From Arthrinium phaeospermum (taxonomy: Eukaryota; Ascomycota; Sordariomycetes; Amphisphaeriales; Apiosporaceae), in assembly GCA_006503535.1 (NCBI GenBank), contig QYRS01000001.1, positions 4,092,001 to 4,156,000 on the forward strand: a stretch of 64,000 bases of DNA, in the 5' to 3' direction. The number at the start of each line of letters is the position of its first letter. Within the stretch, counting starts at the first letter, position 1. The position numbers and the translations under genes are program-made. Positions 34,946 through 47,454 of the stretch are shown one piece after another. The notes below the pieces were generated by a model. It did not search any database and was not told the DNA's origin. It saw nothing but the letters and a program-made list of their open reading frames with translations.

Positions 34946-36034
34946 AACGTCGGGGGTAATTCCAACAACCCGCACCAGCTTCGTAGACAGTCACGCAAGA
35001 GACAGGAATGCGAACACCAAATAAGCATCGCCATGTTGGCCAGTTCTGATCGTGGGGGATGAAAGTGGATTCCCGTCAGCACCCTCCCTCTACCAACTAA
35101 CCCCGTGGGAAACGAGTAGAAAAACGCCATTCTCCAGAATTCTCAGTGATCAATCATCATCATGATGCCGAAAACTCTTCCGAGAAGACACACACACAGC
35201 CATACATGATATCACCCTCAGGTACCCCCACGCCTACCATCCCCCATATGTCTCCTTTCCCCCCTGCCGCCTGACAGACGTGGCGGAACAACAAACACTT
35301 TTCCTCCCCCTTTTCCTCAATAGTTCGCCGTGCTCAACGATGAATCCATCAATCAAATCTGTGTATCGACGCCGTGTGTCATGATGTTCTCCAAATCTGA
35401 ACGTACTGCGCACATCGTTTTCCTGCTCAGAGTAAACGTGGGATGACTCCCCAGAAGCTTTTGGTTATTAAATGCCTAAGATGAACTTCGTGCCTCGTCG
35501 GCATGGATTCCACTATTTGGTAATTGGTGTCCGCACGGCAAATCGGCCAAAGCCGTTTAGTAAACGGCTTGGATTGAGGGAGATGCCACACGTTTTGGGG
35601 GTTTGAGGGGGAGGAAGTCGGGGTTGGAGGATCATTATATGCGGGAAATGAAACACCTGTCGAGTCGGAAAGCACAAAGAGCAAAAAAGCAAGAATGCGA
35701 TCAATCGCTATGAATGGCTTACGCTGCTATTGCAGTAGCTTGGGCTTCGTCGGGCGAAGCGTCTTCCGGGTTGTCGCCAGCACTAGTGACCATCGTGGCA
35801 GAGTCCTGTGTAGAGAGGGTGGTGGTTAACAGAGTTGGACTCGTAAAGATGGCACAGCACGGGACTGTCGAGTAAGAGATGTGCTTCAGAAATGCAAGTT
35901 GTCATGATTGTATGTGTGTGTAGTGTCTCCAGGTCCAGCCGAACCGTGGCCGTGACCCGTGTCATAATCGCTTAGAAAGGTCTATCATGAAGAAAGTAGA
36001 AGGCATGTGAAGAAAATTGACCAAAAACACCAAA
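34946..36034. other. Intergenic
   Basis: Downstream of the PP2A subunit gene. A possible 3' UTR with a TG run lies near 35,911-35,922. No gene is seen. Confidence 0.45.
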
Positions 36035-38195
36035 TCATCGTCCGCTTCTGGATGAGCCTACCGAGGTCTGCCGCTCGTGGCCAGCTGGTCGTCGATCTCT
36101 TTTGTCTCCGTCGAGCTTCAACGAGTCAAGTCGTTTCTGGTTATCCTCACTTTGCGGGTCAACCTCCGATACGCCATTGGAGGGCTTCCTCTTACTGGCT
36201 TGATCCTTAAGCGCAGCCCACTTCCGGTCCCGCATTGCCTCCCTTGCTGCAGCGTTGTTCTGGTTCTCGGTGTACTCGTGAGAACAGTCGTCAAAGAGCT
36301 GAGGGTTGATTTCCATAAATAACTTCATGGCGTTATACACCATGCCGTGAATCGTCCTGTGTTTATCGTATTAGCCATCTACTCAGAAACGGGGAGGGGG
36401 AGGGGGTGGGGTTCTTACCTATTCCAATGACCTTTTGAGTTCTCGTATAGCGGGGCGAACATGATGGGCAGAATAATTTCCACATTGTCGCTGACGAGGT
36501 TGCAGAAGTACTCGTTGTTCCAGAAGTAGAGCGCGCGCTCTGCCACCTGGAAATGGGGGCTGGCCACCGACTTTGCCAATTGGTGAAACAGCGGTTCTTG
36601 GACCTTGGCAAATTCGGCAGGGTCCATGACCTCGAAGATGTCTTCCACCTCATTTAGGAACATGACCTCCTTCGTGCTGTTAACCTTGGGCCAGTATCGC
36701 AACAGACCGAGGACAACTTCTTCCGTAAGGGAAGCATCCTTCTCGAGGAACTGGACGATACAGTAGGCCAGCTGGGGGTGGTACATGCTGAGACTCTTAA
36801 CCTTGTGCAGAGGAAGGAGCACCCGGGTAAGGAACAGCTTGTGCTCCTCCTTCAGGGGCAGGGCAAATCCATTGATGATGGAGCCTAGTATCTCGAGCAG
36901 CTCCGCAATCCCGTTGAATCGCTCCGTTTCATAGATGAACTGGAAGAAGACGTTGTTGATAGATCGGCGAATGAAAGATCGGAGGTTCAGGAATTTGCCG
37001 TATATGCGATGCAATGTCGTCTTGAGGAAGTCGCGTTCGCGCGGGTCTTCCGAATCGAAGAGCTCCAGTAGCTGCAGGACGAAGCTGTGATCGATGTAGG
37101 CCTTGGCTATGTTGGTGTTGAAGTCTTGGCTCTCGATAAATCGCAAAAAGAATTCGTAGACGACCTGGATATGCGGCCAAGCCACCTCCAAGACGGGCTC
37201 GTCTTCCTCGGGGTCGAATGCCTCCCCTTGAGGGTTCATGGGTGGAGGAATAGGGCGGAACAGATTCTTGGCAAACATCTCGACGACCCGGGGATACATG
37301 GGCTCCGTAATAACCTGGCGGTTGTTGGCCACATAGTCCAGCAGCTCGTGCAGTGCGAGACGCTTGATTTCCTTGGACTTCATGTCACCACTGGCATCGT
37401 TAAAGTCAAAGATGACATTGCACTGGTCGATCTTCTGCATGAACAACTCTTGGCGGCGATTCGGCGGCACTTCGTGGAAGCCAGGGAGCTTTTCCAGTTC
37501 TCGCTGCGGCGAGATATCGAACCGGGACGAATGTTGTCTCTTCGGTGTGCGCAAGCCTTCGGGGACATCCTTGGGTGTCTGATGAAGACGGTCGAACATG
37601 AGAGACTTCTGTCCGGCCTTGGGAGGGGCCAGATCATGGGGCATCGTCTCTGCGGAACCCGGCGGGGGGACGTGCTGGTATCGCGAAGATATGTCAGTTC
37701 TAGTTGGATATCGGACGCGATCAAGACGCGACTTACAGGTGCGCTGGGGCTGATTACGACGGTGGGCGGCAGCCCTCCTTGTCTGTTGGGTGTACCGGCG
37801 CCATTGGGAGAAGGTCCGCTGTTAAATCTATCACCGCCGTTCCCCTGGCCGGCTGATTGGGACGCTGGGCTGCCGTGTTCCGCGCCGGTGTTGTTGGACG
37901 GAAGGGGCTTGTTGCGAGGATCGTTCAAGGTCGAGGTCGAAGAAGTCGGCGTCAGGACTGGCGACTGTGTTTCTCTAGAACTGCCCGAGGGTGAAGCAGT
38001 GCCATCCTTGGAGTCCTTATTCTTCTTGGATGACTTGCTGTCGCTTTTTCCTCGAGACAACTAGGCGACGAGGGTAAGAGGTTAGCATCGGCAGCATCGA
38101 ACACGGCTGGTTTTTTGCAAGATTCGATGATGCAATCAGCCAGGTAAACAATCGTGCAGACGGTCACTTACCACTCTCTGGCTGAATCGCTTCAT
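36035..38195 (-). CDS. RTS1: PP2A regulatory subunit B56 (B' / Rts1 type)
   Basis: Four exons (38195-38172, 38060-37737, 37674-36419, 36356-36035) give 641 residues. The first exon has only 8 codons (MKRFSQRV). Residues 9-120 are low-complexity Ser/Pro/Asn/Gly. The B56 HEAT-like domain runs from about 165 to 560, with typical blocks [41 protein letters not shown] and [12 protein letters not shown]. Also present are [12 protein letters not shown] and [15 protein letters not shown] followed by [16 protein letters not shown]. It targets protein phosphatase 2A to substrates in stress response, cell cycle and septation control. The tail is charged and ends RSGR. Introns have GTAAGT or GTAAGA donors and fit cleanly. 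Confidence 0.96.
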
Positions 38196-41100
38196 CTTGG
38201 CCTCCATATATGGCCTCCGGCCCTTTTGTCAGGACTCGCTCGTAGCCCCAGTAAACGACTCGTCGGCTCTTGGTGGTTGAGGAGCTGCTTCGACAGCGAA
38301 AGCCGACAGGCGCCAAGATAGGTAAGGGTAAACTGGAAGCGGGGGCTGAGCTGCGTCGTGCACAATAACAGTAGACTGAACCCAGCAGTTCGATTACTAG
38401 TATCGCAGAAACCCGTCTCGGATTTGTCGTCGGGTCGCCTTCTCTTTTGGTGCTTTTGTACAAATTATCTGCGGCGTACTGGCCGACGTGTTGACGATGG
38501 AAAGTCGAGAGCAGCGCGGCAGCAGTAGGTAGTGGTGGTAGCAAAGGTGGGATGGGCACAAGGGGTTCAATGCGGCAGTGTCGAGGATCAGTCGCCAGGT
38601 GGTGCCGGGTACCTCAAGCTCCAATTATTAGATGGGGAAAAAAAAGGCAAGCCGGCTTGTGTCGACGGGTGGTGGTGGTTGTTTGCAAAAAAAAGACCAA
38701 TTGATTGATCGAGCCTAATAAACCATCACAATGAGACTGACACGCCAATAGACCAAAAACTTTCGAGACCAAGACGTGTCGCCTGCGGAGATGAGAGGTT
38801 TACGTTTGGAAAGTGGTGTGGAGAAGGGCAATGCATTCAGGTTGGCGATCCAGGGGATGAGTGATGGATTGGCAGGCGGGATGATGTTGATGGGAAGGGG
38901 AAAGTGGAAGGGGTACACCGTGCTTGGGCGGGCTCGCGGGCTCACTCTCGCTACGTGTGTGCTCTCTCGGTTTCCGTCCGTCTCCTCAAACTACAAAGCA
39001 GTGGGAAACGAGGCTGGACAGGATGGTGCTTGCTAGGTAGGTCGGGCAAATCCAAGTAGCCAGTGCCAGCCATTAGACCCCGGTCCGCGCTGCTCAATTT
39101 GACTTAAGGTTACCTGGTAATACAGGCGCGGGAAGAGGGAGCGCAGGTTAGTATGGACTCCAATGGGTGTTGTTGATTAAAGGGACCGCACTGGTCGGTC
39201 ATGTATTGTTTTACGGCACGGCTATTAGGTACATCTGTATCAACATGTTCATACCCGGGACACACTGCATCAGCACCTACATACCTTAGGCAGGTCAACA
39301 AGGTATGCATGTAGCACCAAAAGAAAGAACATTGAATCGAAAGGAATCCAGACTGTATTGTCCGGATTCCATCGCCAGTCACAAACATCAATAACCCAGG
39401 AGCATCAATGTCAATTGCATTGGTCCAGGTCACATGGAGTGAGAGAGCTTCACATCTGCATACTTGTACAGGGCGGGCGGATATGTTACATGATCCAAGG
39501 GGTGCACCAATTGGGGAGAGAGAGGTCCGGTTTGATGTAATAGGAGGAGCAAGCACACTGGGCTGCTGGGGCACTGATGATGTTTTGCGGGGCGTGGCCC
39601 TGTCCCTGGCTCTGGCTTGTGTGTGCCTCGAGAAATCAAAAGTCCGCTAACGATGCAGAAACTCGTCAATTTGCAGGAGAGTCGCCGCGGGTGGCCCAAG
39701 CACCCAGCTCATGTGCCGTCTTTTCGAGTCCGTACAAGTAGCAACCCCACCCTCACACTGATGCGCTTGCAGATGGCTACGCGTAGTACTTGCATAAGCA
39801 AGGGAGACAGATATGCCACACATGCACATAGAATTATGTATGCACAGCTGAGCTCCTTTCAGTGTAGGTATACTCTCAGGGGTCAGGAGCTCTCCTTACA
39901 TTGAATAGCGTGACGGGTTCCAAATAATCAAAGGGTCCTCCGTTGATATCACAGCATCTTGTGTCAGTGCCAATTGCCAAGCTTCTTCTTTGATATCTCG
40001 AAAACAGCTCTGAACCTGTGGCTCTTTTTGAGAAAGGTCTGTTCTTCCACAGCCTAGGCTCTCAAGGCACTTTGGCCTGATATATTCCTTCCTATAGACC
40101 GACCACGATCGTCTACACCGACCTATGCGTTACTCGGATGCGCACAGTCTGGCATTATCCCCTTGGGCGTAGTCGCCTGGTTATTAGCGCTGAGCAACCC
40201 GAGTCTCTCGCAGAGTAGGCCCAAGATGGCTGGTAGAATGGCTATCTGCGAGAGCTAATTGGTTAGCATCTGCGATCTGCTCCGTAATTGGGCTGGCCCT
40301 AGGAGCCTCACTTGTTCGATTCCTTTGCGCCATCACCATCCATGAGCTTTGGTAGAGGACGGAAGGAGAGAAAAGAGCCACTATGACAGCTTGTCACTTA
40401 AACAGCTGAGGCCTTAGGTACATATTCGTCGGGCTTCTTTGCAGGATTCCAACCACATGGCGGTCAGGGGTGTAGTACGGGCTTCCCCGAGCTCAGGCGG
40501 TTAATACCCACCTAACGATACATAGTACATGCTTATGCTTGAGTTAATGCATTCCCCAAGCTCTTCAAGGCCGTGATAATTGATTTCAGTTATGTAAGAA
40601 CAGCGATAGAACATATGTGGTCACGTAAAGTTTTGAGGAATTGTTTATGGTAGGTATTGGTTTGCTCATGTTTCATGGTTCCTGGCTAGGCTGCGCAGCT
40701 GCCACCAGCTGTCACTGCATGTTTCTGGGATTACAACACCCATCTGCCACCTGCAGCCAGTATCAAATGCGCAGTGGAATTTGTCTAATACACCTGCATC
40801 TGTACCAGCTGTTCATCGTCCTCAAAAACGTTTATTGGGCGAGCTTTGGTGTTATCCTCAAAAAGCTATGTACTTACAAGGTACCTATGCATTTGCATTC
40901 AATTGACAGAGATACTTGACTTTGCCCAAGATTGGACTGCTGGAAGCCTTGACGAATTACATCTCAACTTGCTGAATCGATCGTGGCCTGCCTACCTACC
41001 TACATCTTAATTCCATACATTGATACCTTCACCTCATTTTACAGCTCGACATTTAAGGTACCCGCAAACATCTCGATGTCCCTATCGGACATTTTAACTT

Positions 41101-41265
41101 CAGCAGGCAAATGAACACCACCAAACTCGGTTCTGCGAGGAAGTGGAGCAAAAGGTTTGAATGATTTCTCAAATGCTCAAGCTTCCGTACATTGAAGACG
41201 GGTTTGCTCTCCAGGGATCTCCTTAACAGCACAATCGGATTTCTGCGTTGCTGCCGACCGCAAAC
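38196..41265. other. 3-kb gene-free region
   Basis: Lies between the divergent PP2A and TFIIIC genes. A-rich runs are present near 38,637 and 38,687. Open frames of 60-150 codons lack motifs. A tRNA-like string near 40,311-40,330 was examined and rejected. Confidence 0.5.
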
Positions 41266-43386
41266 ATGCTGGGCCTAGAGGACTTGTTTCCACAGCAAGC
41301 TCGTACGGACGCCGATGACATCGCTCCGGTGTACGAGGTATCCCAGAGGAAGGTGGTCGCAATCGAGCATCCATGTATAATCAAGGACTTGGACAGAGGC
41401 ATCAAGTCGTTCGGACCGAACCCAAAGTTCCAGAAGGTAAGTGAATTTGCTGTTGATCCTGCTCCAGCCACCGCCGTCACCCTGCTATGTTATGGCTGTG
41501 GGTATCTCCTGACTCTGAAAAATACAGCTGGTCACCAGGCCTGACTCTGGTCGTGCAATCTTGCCGCTATGGCTGCGCCCAGAATCGATCACATCCAAGC
41601 CCATCGTATCGCATGGTGTGGCAACTAATAACGTTCTACTGAAAATCACTGTCCCAAGACGAACAGGCCGCAGAAGAAAGCGTGGGACTGACCAGCCCTT
41701 CGTCGACGATGATTCGCAACAAGCCCACAATAGTACAGGCCCAGCACAACAGGTACATTCAGTATCCCGTCAGGACAGTCCAAAACTGTTGCTCCGTAAA
41801 CTGCAAGACAATGCGGATAAGTACGATGTCGAAGCCGTGGGCTCCATCAAGACAACCCACCGATACCGTGGTTTGGCCGACTTCCAGTTCGCAACTGAGG
41901 ACTTCCCTTTCATGTCGAACTTGGCAGAGCACCTCATACCTTTACAACGCGAGTCGCCCCTCACCTCTTCGACATGACATCGACTAATTGCTTCCATTCA
42001 GTGTCGAAGTTGAAGGAATTCAAGCTCAACCCTGATCTGCAGTTGGAACCGGGTCAGGAGATCATCCCACCGCCGCACTTTACAGACAAGGTCGTCCCCT
42101 TCAACTACTTCTATGACCAGAACCCTTTCGTACGGGCTGAGGGACAAGACGAGACAGGCAAGCCCATCGTTTTTAACATCAATAGGAAGAGAAAAACCTA
42201 CGGACACTACATTGCCCACAACGCCTACCCGGTACCCAATGGCCCCCTTAGACCCATGGATAAAGACCTTGAGCAGGTGCCCCCGGAGCTGGTAGACAAG
42301 GTCAGAAATGCGATGGACGAGCGGCCAATCTGGACTCGCCGTGCCTTGGCTAACCGAGTCGGCCCCCTGGCCGTTGATACCCATCTCAAAATCGCCATCG
42401 CCACCGTCGGGTATCAATTCAAAGGCGGTCCATGGCGAGACGCCGTCGTCAAATACGGTGTCGACCCCCGAGAGGATCCCAAATACCGCCCATACCAGAC
42501 TCTAGCCTTCAAGCTCCACCAGCTGCCCAAGATGAGCAAGATTCGACAGGGACAGTCGACGCGCCTGACTGAAGAGGATATCTCTGTCAGCCACAAGTGG
42601 GATGGCGAGAGCTTCTGCACGAACGGCAAGTTCTGGCAGATCTGCGACGTCACAGACCCGTTACTTCTGGAGATGATCGAGAAGGCGCCCGTGCTGGATC
42701 AGTGCGACATTACCGAGGGCGGCTTCTGGCCCATGGCGTTCTGGTACAAGGTCAAGGCCTACATGAAGGCCAAGATGATCGCCATCCAGGCCGGTCGCTA
42801 CGGCTGCGAGGACGACAACCCCAAGAAGAAGGGCTACCTATATACTTCCCACCTGCTGCGGAAGCTCAGCGAGTACCCGGACGTCCTGCCCGTCGGCGTC
42901 CGCCCCGGTGTCACCATCCACGCACTGCTGTACGGTATGGAAGATATCAGCGGGCTCGAGGGCATGCGGTACCGGCATCGCCCCCTGAGCCAGTACCGCG
43001 ATCCCTACACCGCCCTCGGCTTCGGCGAGAGGGGGGAGAAGAGGCGCCGCACGCGGGATCCGTTTGGCAATCCCGTGGACGAGGACACAGAGACCATGTC
43101 ACCAGGCCCCAGCAGCGCTGCTGGCGGCACAGGCGGCACGCCAAACCCCGATGAAGACGACCCGTGGGCACACATTCTCGATACCGACCTGAGTGGTGCT
43201 AGCGGGGACGAGGACGAGGATGAGGTCGAGAACGGGAATGCAGATGGAGATGCAGATGACGATGAAATGGACGAAACGGCCATGATGAACAATGGTAGCC
43301 TGATTGGGGGAGATGACAGATCGAGATTGGGGTACGGACATGGACGGTATGACCAAGGAGATCAAGAGGATATGGGTATGGACTAG
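41266..43386 (+). CDS. sfc1: RNA polymerase III factor TFIIIC subunit 5 (Sfc1/Tfc1)
   Basis: Exons 41266-41436, 41528-41948 and 42002-43386 give 658 residues. N-terminal blocks RKVVAIEHPCIIKDLDRGI and NNVLLKITVPRRTGRRRKRG belong to the Tau95/TFIIIC5 dimerisation region. The middle of the protein (FKLNPD, VPFNYFYDQNP, ERPIWTRRALANRV, FKGGPWRDAVVKYGVDPR) is the DNA-binding part. The C-terminus is a very acidic tail (Asp/Glu-rich, about 560-640). The factor binds the A box of tRNA genes to recruit RNA polymerase III. The second intron (41949-42001, 53 nt) starts GCGAGT and ends TTCAG, so it appears to be GC-AG. No in-frame GT donor is available, and read-through stops at once. Confidence 0.93.
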
Positions 43387-43770
43387 AAACGGTTGTGGAA
43401 GTAGCACGAAACCAAGAGGTGTGGGGTACTGGCACTGCCCTGAACGTCATGACATGTAGATGGCTATACAAGTAGCTCTCATGTTCACTATTACATGACT
43501 CCAGTCACTCCTGTATGGGGGGCATATTAAATCTAATATGATTAGCCAAAAAGCTGCAAACAACGCTCTGCCGCTTCACGGCTTCGCGCAACTGGTGGCC
43601 CCGAGAAAGGGTACAGTTGAATACGACTATTCAACAGCGATTCTGTGGTACATTTCTCCCCAAAACGGCTGAAACTTATACATACGACCATATCCTGCTG
43701 AACACCTTTACCAGCACCCCTTATCGACACCAGTACCCACACTCCAATAGTGCCCTTTCTCTTGCTCAGT
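43387..43770. other. Intergenic (convergent), boundary of the putative cluster
   Basis: 3' regions of the TFIIIC gene and the ammonia-lyase. No feature is seen. Confidence 0.5.
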
Positions 43771-45738
43771 CTATGCGTGTCCGTTCTCCTGCTCAACTAC
43801 CTCCTCAAGACATTCGAAAACGACGTCAAGTAAACGTCCCGACCTGATCGACTGGTAGACGCGCGTATTGTATAGTCCGATACTCGGCGAAGTACCATTG
43901 GGCGTGGGCTTGGTCGAGGCCAAGTGCTCTTCTCCCAAGAAGGGGATGCCGAGGTCTCTTCGGAGGAACCGATAGATACGTCTCGAGGCCTGGCCGATGT
44001 ATGGCGACGCATCGGGCGGACCGTGGCCCTCTTTCCGACCTTCTATTTCTAGGGCACGTAAATCTAGCGCCTGGCATACTGCTAGGAGGTGTGCCGAAGC
44101 GATTTGCGAAAGGACGTCCACGGCCTCGAGCGTGTAGCGTGCCGATACGAGCGCCAGCGAGTTGAGGGATTGGTTGCCCATCTCGGCTGTCTGGACGTGG
44201 GATCCGACTGGGTTGGCGAGGAATCCTAGCTCGGATGTGAGGCCGGCGATAACCACGTCCAGCCCTTTGAACAGGAAGGAGTCGTTGGCGTCGTCGGAGC
44301 ACAGGTTCGGCGGCAGGCCCCAGCTCGTGGCCGGGTTGATCATCTCGGTGCATTGGGTGAAAAGCATGCGGCCGATGCTTTGAAGGCCTTGGCGGATCTT
44401 TTCGACCGCCGACGTGACAGCGCGTGCCTATTCAATAAGAAGTGTCAGTCAGTCATATCTCGGGAGACGCGCCAGGGAAGAGAAAACAGCGGTGGGTAGG
44501 GTACTGACCTGGAAATTGCCGCCGTGGAATACTCGGGTTGTTTCTGGGTCGATCAGAGGGTTGTCCGTCACGGAATTGAGCTCGACGGTCAACTGGTGGT
44601 ACGCCAGACAAAAGTCTTCCAGCACGGGGCCGATCCATTGGCTAGACGTGCGTAATGAGTAGCGATCCTGCCGCAGCGTCGTGACATCGCGGTCATCGTG
44701 CCGGTTGAGCAGGCGCGACCCCTTCAAGAAAGCTTTGATGTTTCGCGCGCTGTCCACCTGCCCCGAGTGCGGTCTCACCCGCCCGATAAAAGGCTCGAAG
44801 CTCTCGTCACTACCGCGCAGCGCCTCCACGCTCATGGCGGTTAATACCTGCGCCAATGTCGCCAGGTTGACGGCTTCGTACGCGGCCAGTGCTGCGACCC
44901 CCGCGGACACGGCCGTCCCGTTCACGATGGCGAGGCCCTCTTTGGCGTGGAGGCTGACGGGCGTTATGCCCGCCTCCGCCAAGGCGAGGTCCGCTCTTAT
45001 AGTAGCTCTCCTCGTCGTCGTGCCGAGCCGCCGTGGGCCGGTATAGGCCGTAGCGCTCGGCTTCCCTTGCATCACGGCGCCGATCCACGCGAGCGCGCTC
45101 AGGTCCCCCGACGCCGAAATGCTCCCGCGGATGGGGATGCGCGGCACCACATCCTTGTTCAGGAGGTCGACCAAAGATGCCGCGATTTCGAGCCGGATGC
45201 CTGACGCGCCTCCGGCCAGGGAGTTTAGGCGGATCAGCATCGAGGCCCGGGACCACGATTCCGCCATGCAAGTAGAAGCCAGCGGGTCGTTCAGGGGAAG
45301 CGAACTCCTCACCGCGGCGCGCTGCTCTTGTCCTTCGGAGAAGCCATCGTCAGGGGAGTCTCGTTGATCAGCGGCATGCCCATTCATCTTCGGGGCGAGC
45401 TGCTGAGAGTCGTCTGCAATGATACCACACGTCAGGTGGCTAATCAAGCTTTGTTGGACCCTCTCGACATCGTCCGATCTGGTATCGGCGCTACCTCCAA
45501 ATCCCGTATTGACGCCGTAGATGACATTGCCCATGGCAATCTTCTCCGGAATGATTGTGCTGCAGGCCTTGATAGAATCGATTGACTTGGGCGTGAGCTC
45601 CACGTGTACAAGGTTTCTTGACACTGCTATCACATCGGAGATTGTTAGGCTCTGTCCGTCGATCGGCAGGTTCGTCTTGGAAAGTTTGGGCCTTTGAGAC
45701 AGGACTAGGTCTGTAAACGACCACACTGGGCTGGACAT
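43771..45738 (-). CDS. Aromatic amino acid ammonia-lyase (PAL/TAL family)
   Basis: Exons 45738-44509 and 44427-43771 (81-nt phase-0 intron between FHGGNFQ and ARAVTSAV) give 628 residues. The Ala-Ser-Gly triad that forms the MIO cofactor is A209-S210-G211, in GSISASGDLSALAWIG. The catalytic Tyr is Y74 in IYGVNTGFGGSADTR. It removes ammonia from phenylalanine or tyrosine to give cinnamate or p-coumarate. The selectivity pair aligned with fungal His-Gln and plant Phe-Leu is here H101-L102 (LISHLTCG), the pair known from bacterial tyrosine ammonia-lyases. Tyrosine use is therefore plausible. The protein is shorter than most fungal PALs (about 700). It opens the putative metabolite cluster and is divergent from the BBE-like oxidase across 1.7 kb. 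Confidence 0.94.
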
Positions 45739-47454
45739 GTTGACGTTTCCAATGCGAAGGATACAGTGTCAGAAATGTTGAGGAAGAACGAGCTTTGATG
45801 GTGAATTCTTGCTTTCAGATTGGCCGATGAGTCCATTATTTGGTAATATTTATAATTAGTAAACCACCAGCAAGTGTTCCCGGAAGTCAACGTGCATTGC
45901 ATTTCCCCGACAGTATATTTGCCATTCTGTATACTAACTTACACCATAACAGAAAGCAGACACAATCGCCCGCAAGCACTGCAGTTCCTTGGACGGACGC
46001 ACATGGCATTTGCATCGCACTTCGAGCCTTTCGGTGACGTTGCCAGAGTGCATTCTCACTGCAGTCACTCTCTGCGGCCTTCACCCCTTGGACGTTGGCA
46101 ACAAGGACGACCAGTGTCATTCCCGAGCCCTGCTTGGGAACTCCGAAACGGCTCAAAGTAGCTGACGTGTGCACTACTTGATTACGTTATGTTTGCATTC
46201 ATATCTTGAATTACACCGAGCCCTATGTTATCATAGCCAACCAGTGGCCACGAAGGGTCTACAAACGCTGAACAGAGCAAAACGGCCCCAAGAAAATCTC
46301 AAGCCTGTCAGTCCTATTATGCCGCCCGCCCCTTGCAGCCAATGGAAATCAGGGATTACGAGGCCTTACCATAAGATGTATTCAATGAATCACGTCAGCA
46401 CTTGAGTCCTCGATTTAGATCAGGGCATCTTGGTGCGTTGTACATTCCAAACAAGTATGCCTCCGGGAGTGGCTTCGGAGGTCTAGCGAAAAAGGGGGGA
46501 CCGGGAGAGCCCATATTGGGACGAAAGCACACCGGCAATCCTTTGGTACGCGGCCCAACCAAGAAACAGCCCGAGACTACGGAAAAGGATTTCGGTTTCG
46601 ACCAAGAGCAGATCGCGCAATCCGGCTCAGTCATACACCCTGCCACATTCTGAAAGCCGACTTTTGATTGCTACCAGAATCATATCTTGTGCTCGTCTGG
46701 TACAGCTGTTGCTTGCCACCTACTGTACTTGAAGATTGAACATGGCGTTCCCGGAACCTCGTGATAGTCATTTACTCAAGACGCACACCCACTGTAGAGG
46801 CCTTTACTAATAGGTTCTACATCTGTTTCAACGACGCGACGACATCATCATGGCTAATAGAGCTCTTTTGCTCAAGATCAGAATATCGGTTGCATTCAGC
46901 TCTCATAAAGTACGGGCTTTCACGTATTATGCTAGTATGGTGGACATCGGATTGATGCGACCTGTTGGATCGATCGAGCGCCTTTTCCACAGGGTCAGTT
47001 CGGACTTTTCCTCTGGGCCTTTCTTTTCCGGAATGCATTCCCAAGTCGGTTCGGATGAAGCAACATCAAGAAGACTTTCGGTTCCTTCGATCAGCCGCAC
47101 TTCCTACTGGGTACCAATGATAGAAACGAGGCTTCGCCTCAAGGTCAGCTGGGTGTTCTCCCATGCTTATGCTCATGGGCTGAGCCATCATCTTGTTGAT
47201 GATTGGCCAAGACAAAGGAGCGTGGCTGGCGGCGAGTCCATCCTCACGATCCTTCCTCGGGCTGATTCTCGGTGAGCACCAGAAGGATCCTCAGCGATGC
47301 GTCGAGGGTTATATCCAAAAGAACAGCTCGAGTTGAAGGCAGGGTCTCAATATAAAACTAGATAGGGGTCATGATATTTCTGTCTGAGGAAAGGATAACA
47401 ATATCGCCCTGCTTTTGACTATTATAATCAAATACTACCGCAAGGAAAACAGAA
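45739..47454. other. Divergent promoter region lyase / FAD oxidase
   Basis: About 1.7 kb. Plus-strand open frames at 46402-46653 and 46850-47275 were looked at and have no recognisable family. No RNA gene is seen. Confidence 0.45.

Noticed and set aside
37087..38064. 325-codon plus-strand frame
   Set aside because: Antisense to the PP2A B56 gene and crosses its introns; no domain.
40300..40335. GTTCGATTCC, a T-loop-like string on the plus strand
   Set aside because: The flanking T-stem does not pair and no A box or acceptor partner is found upstream.
46402..47275. Two plus-strand frames (83 and 141 codons) in the lyase/oxidase promoter
   Set aside because: No family resemblance; the first lacks an ATG start; they lie in a divergent promoter region.
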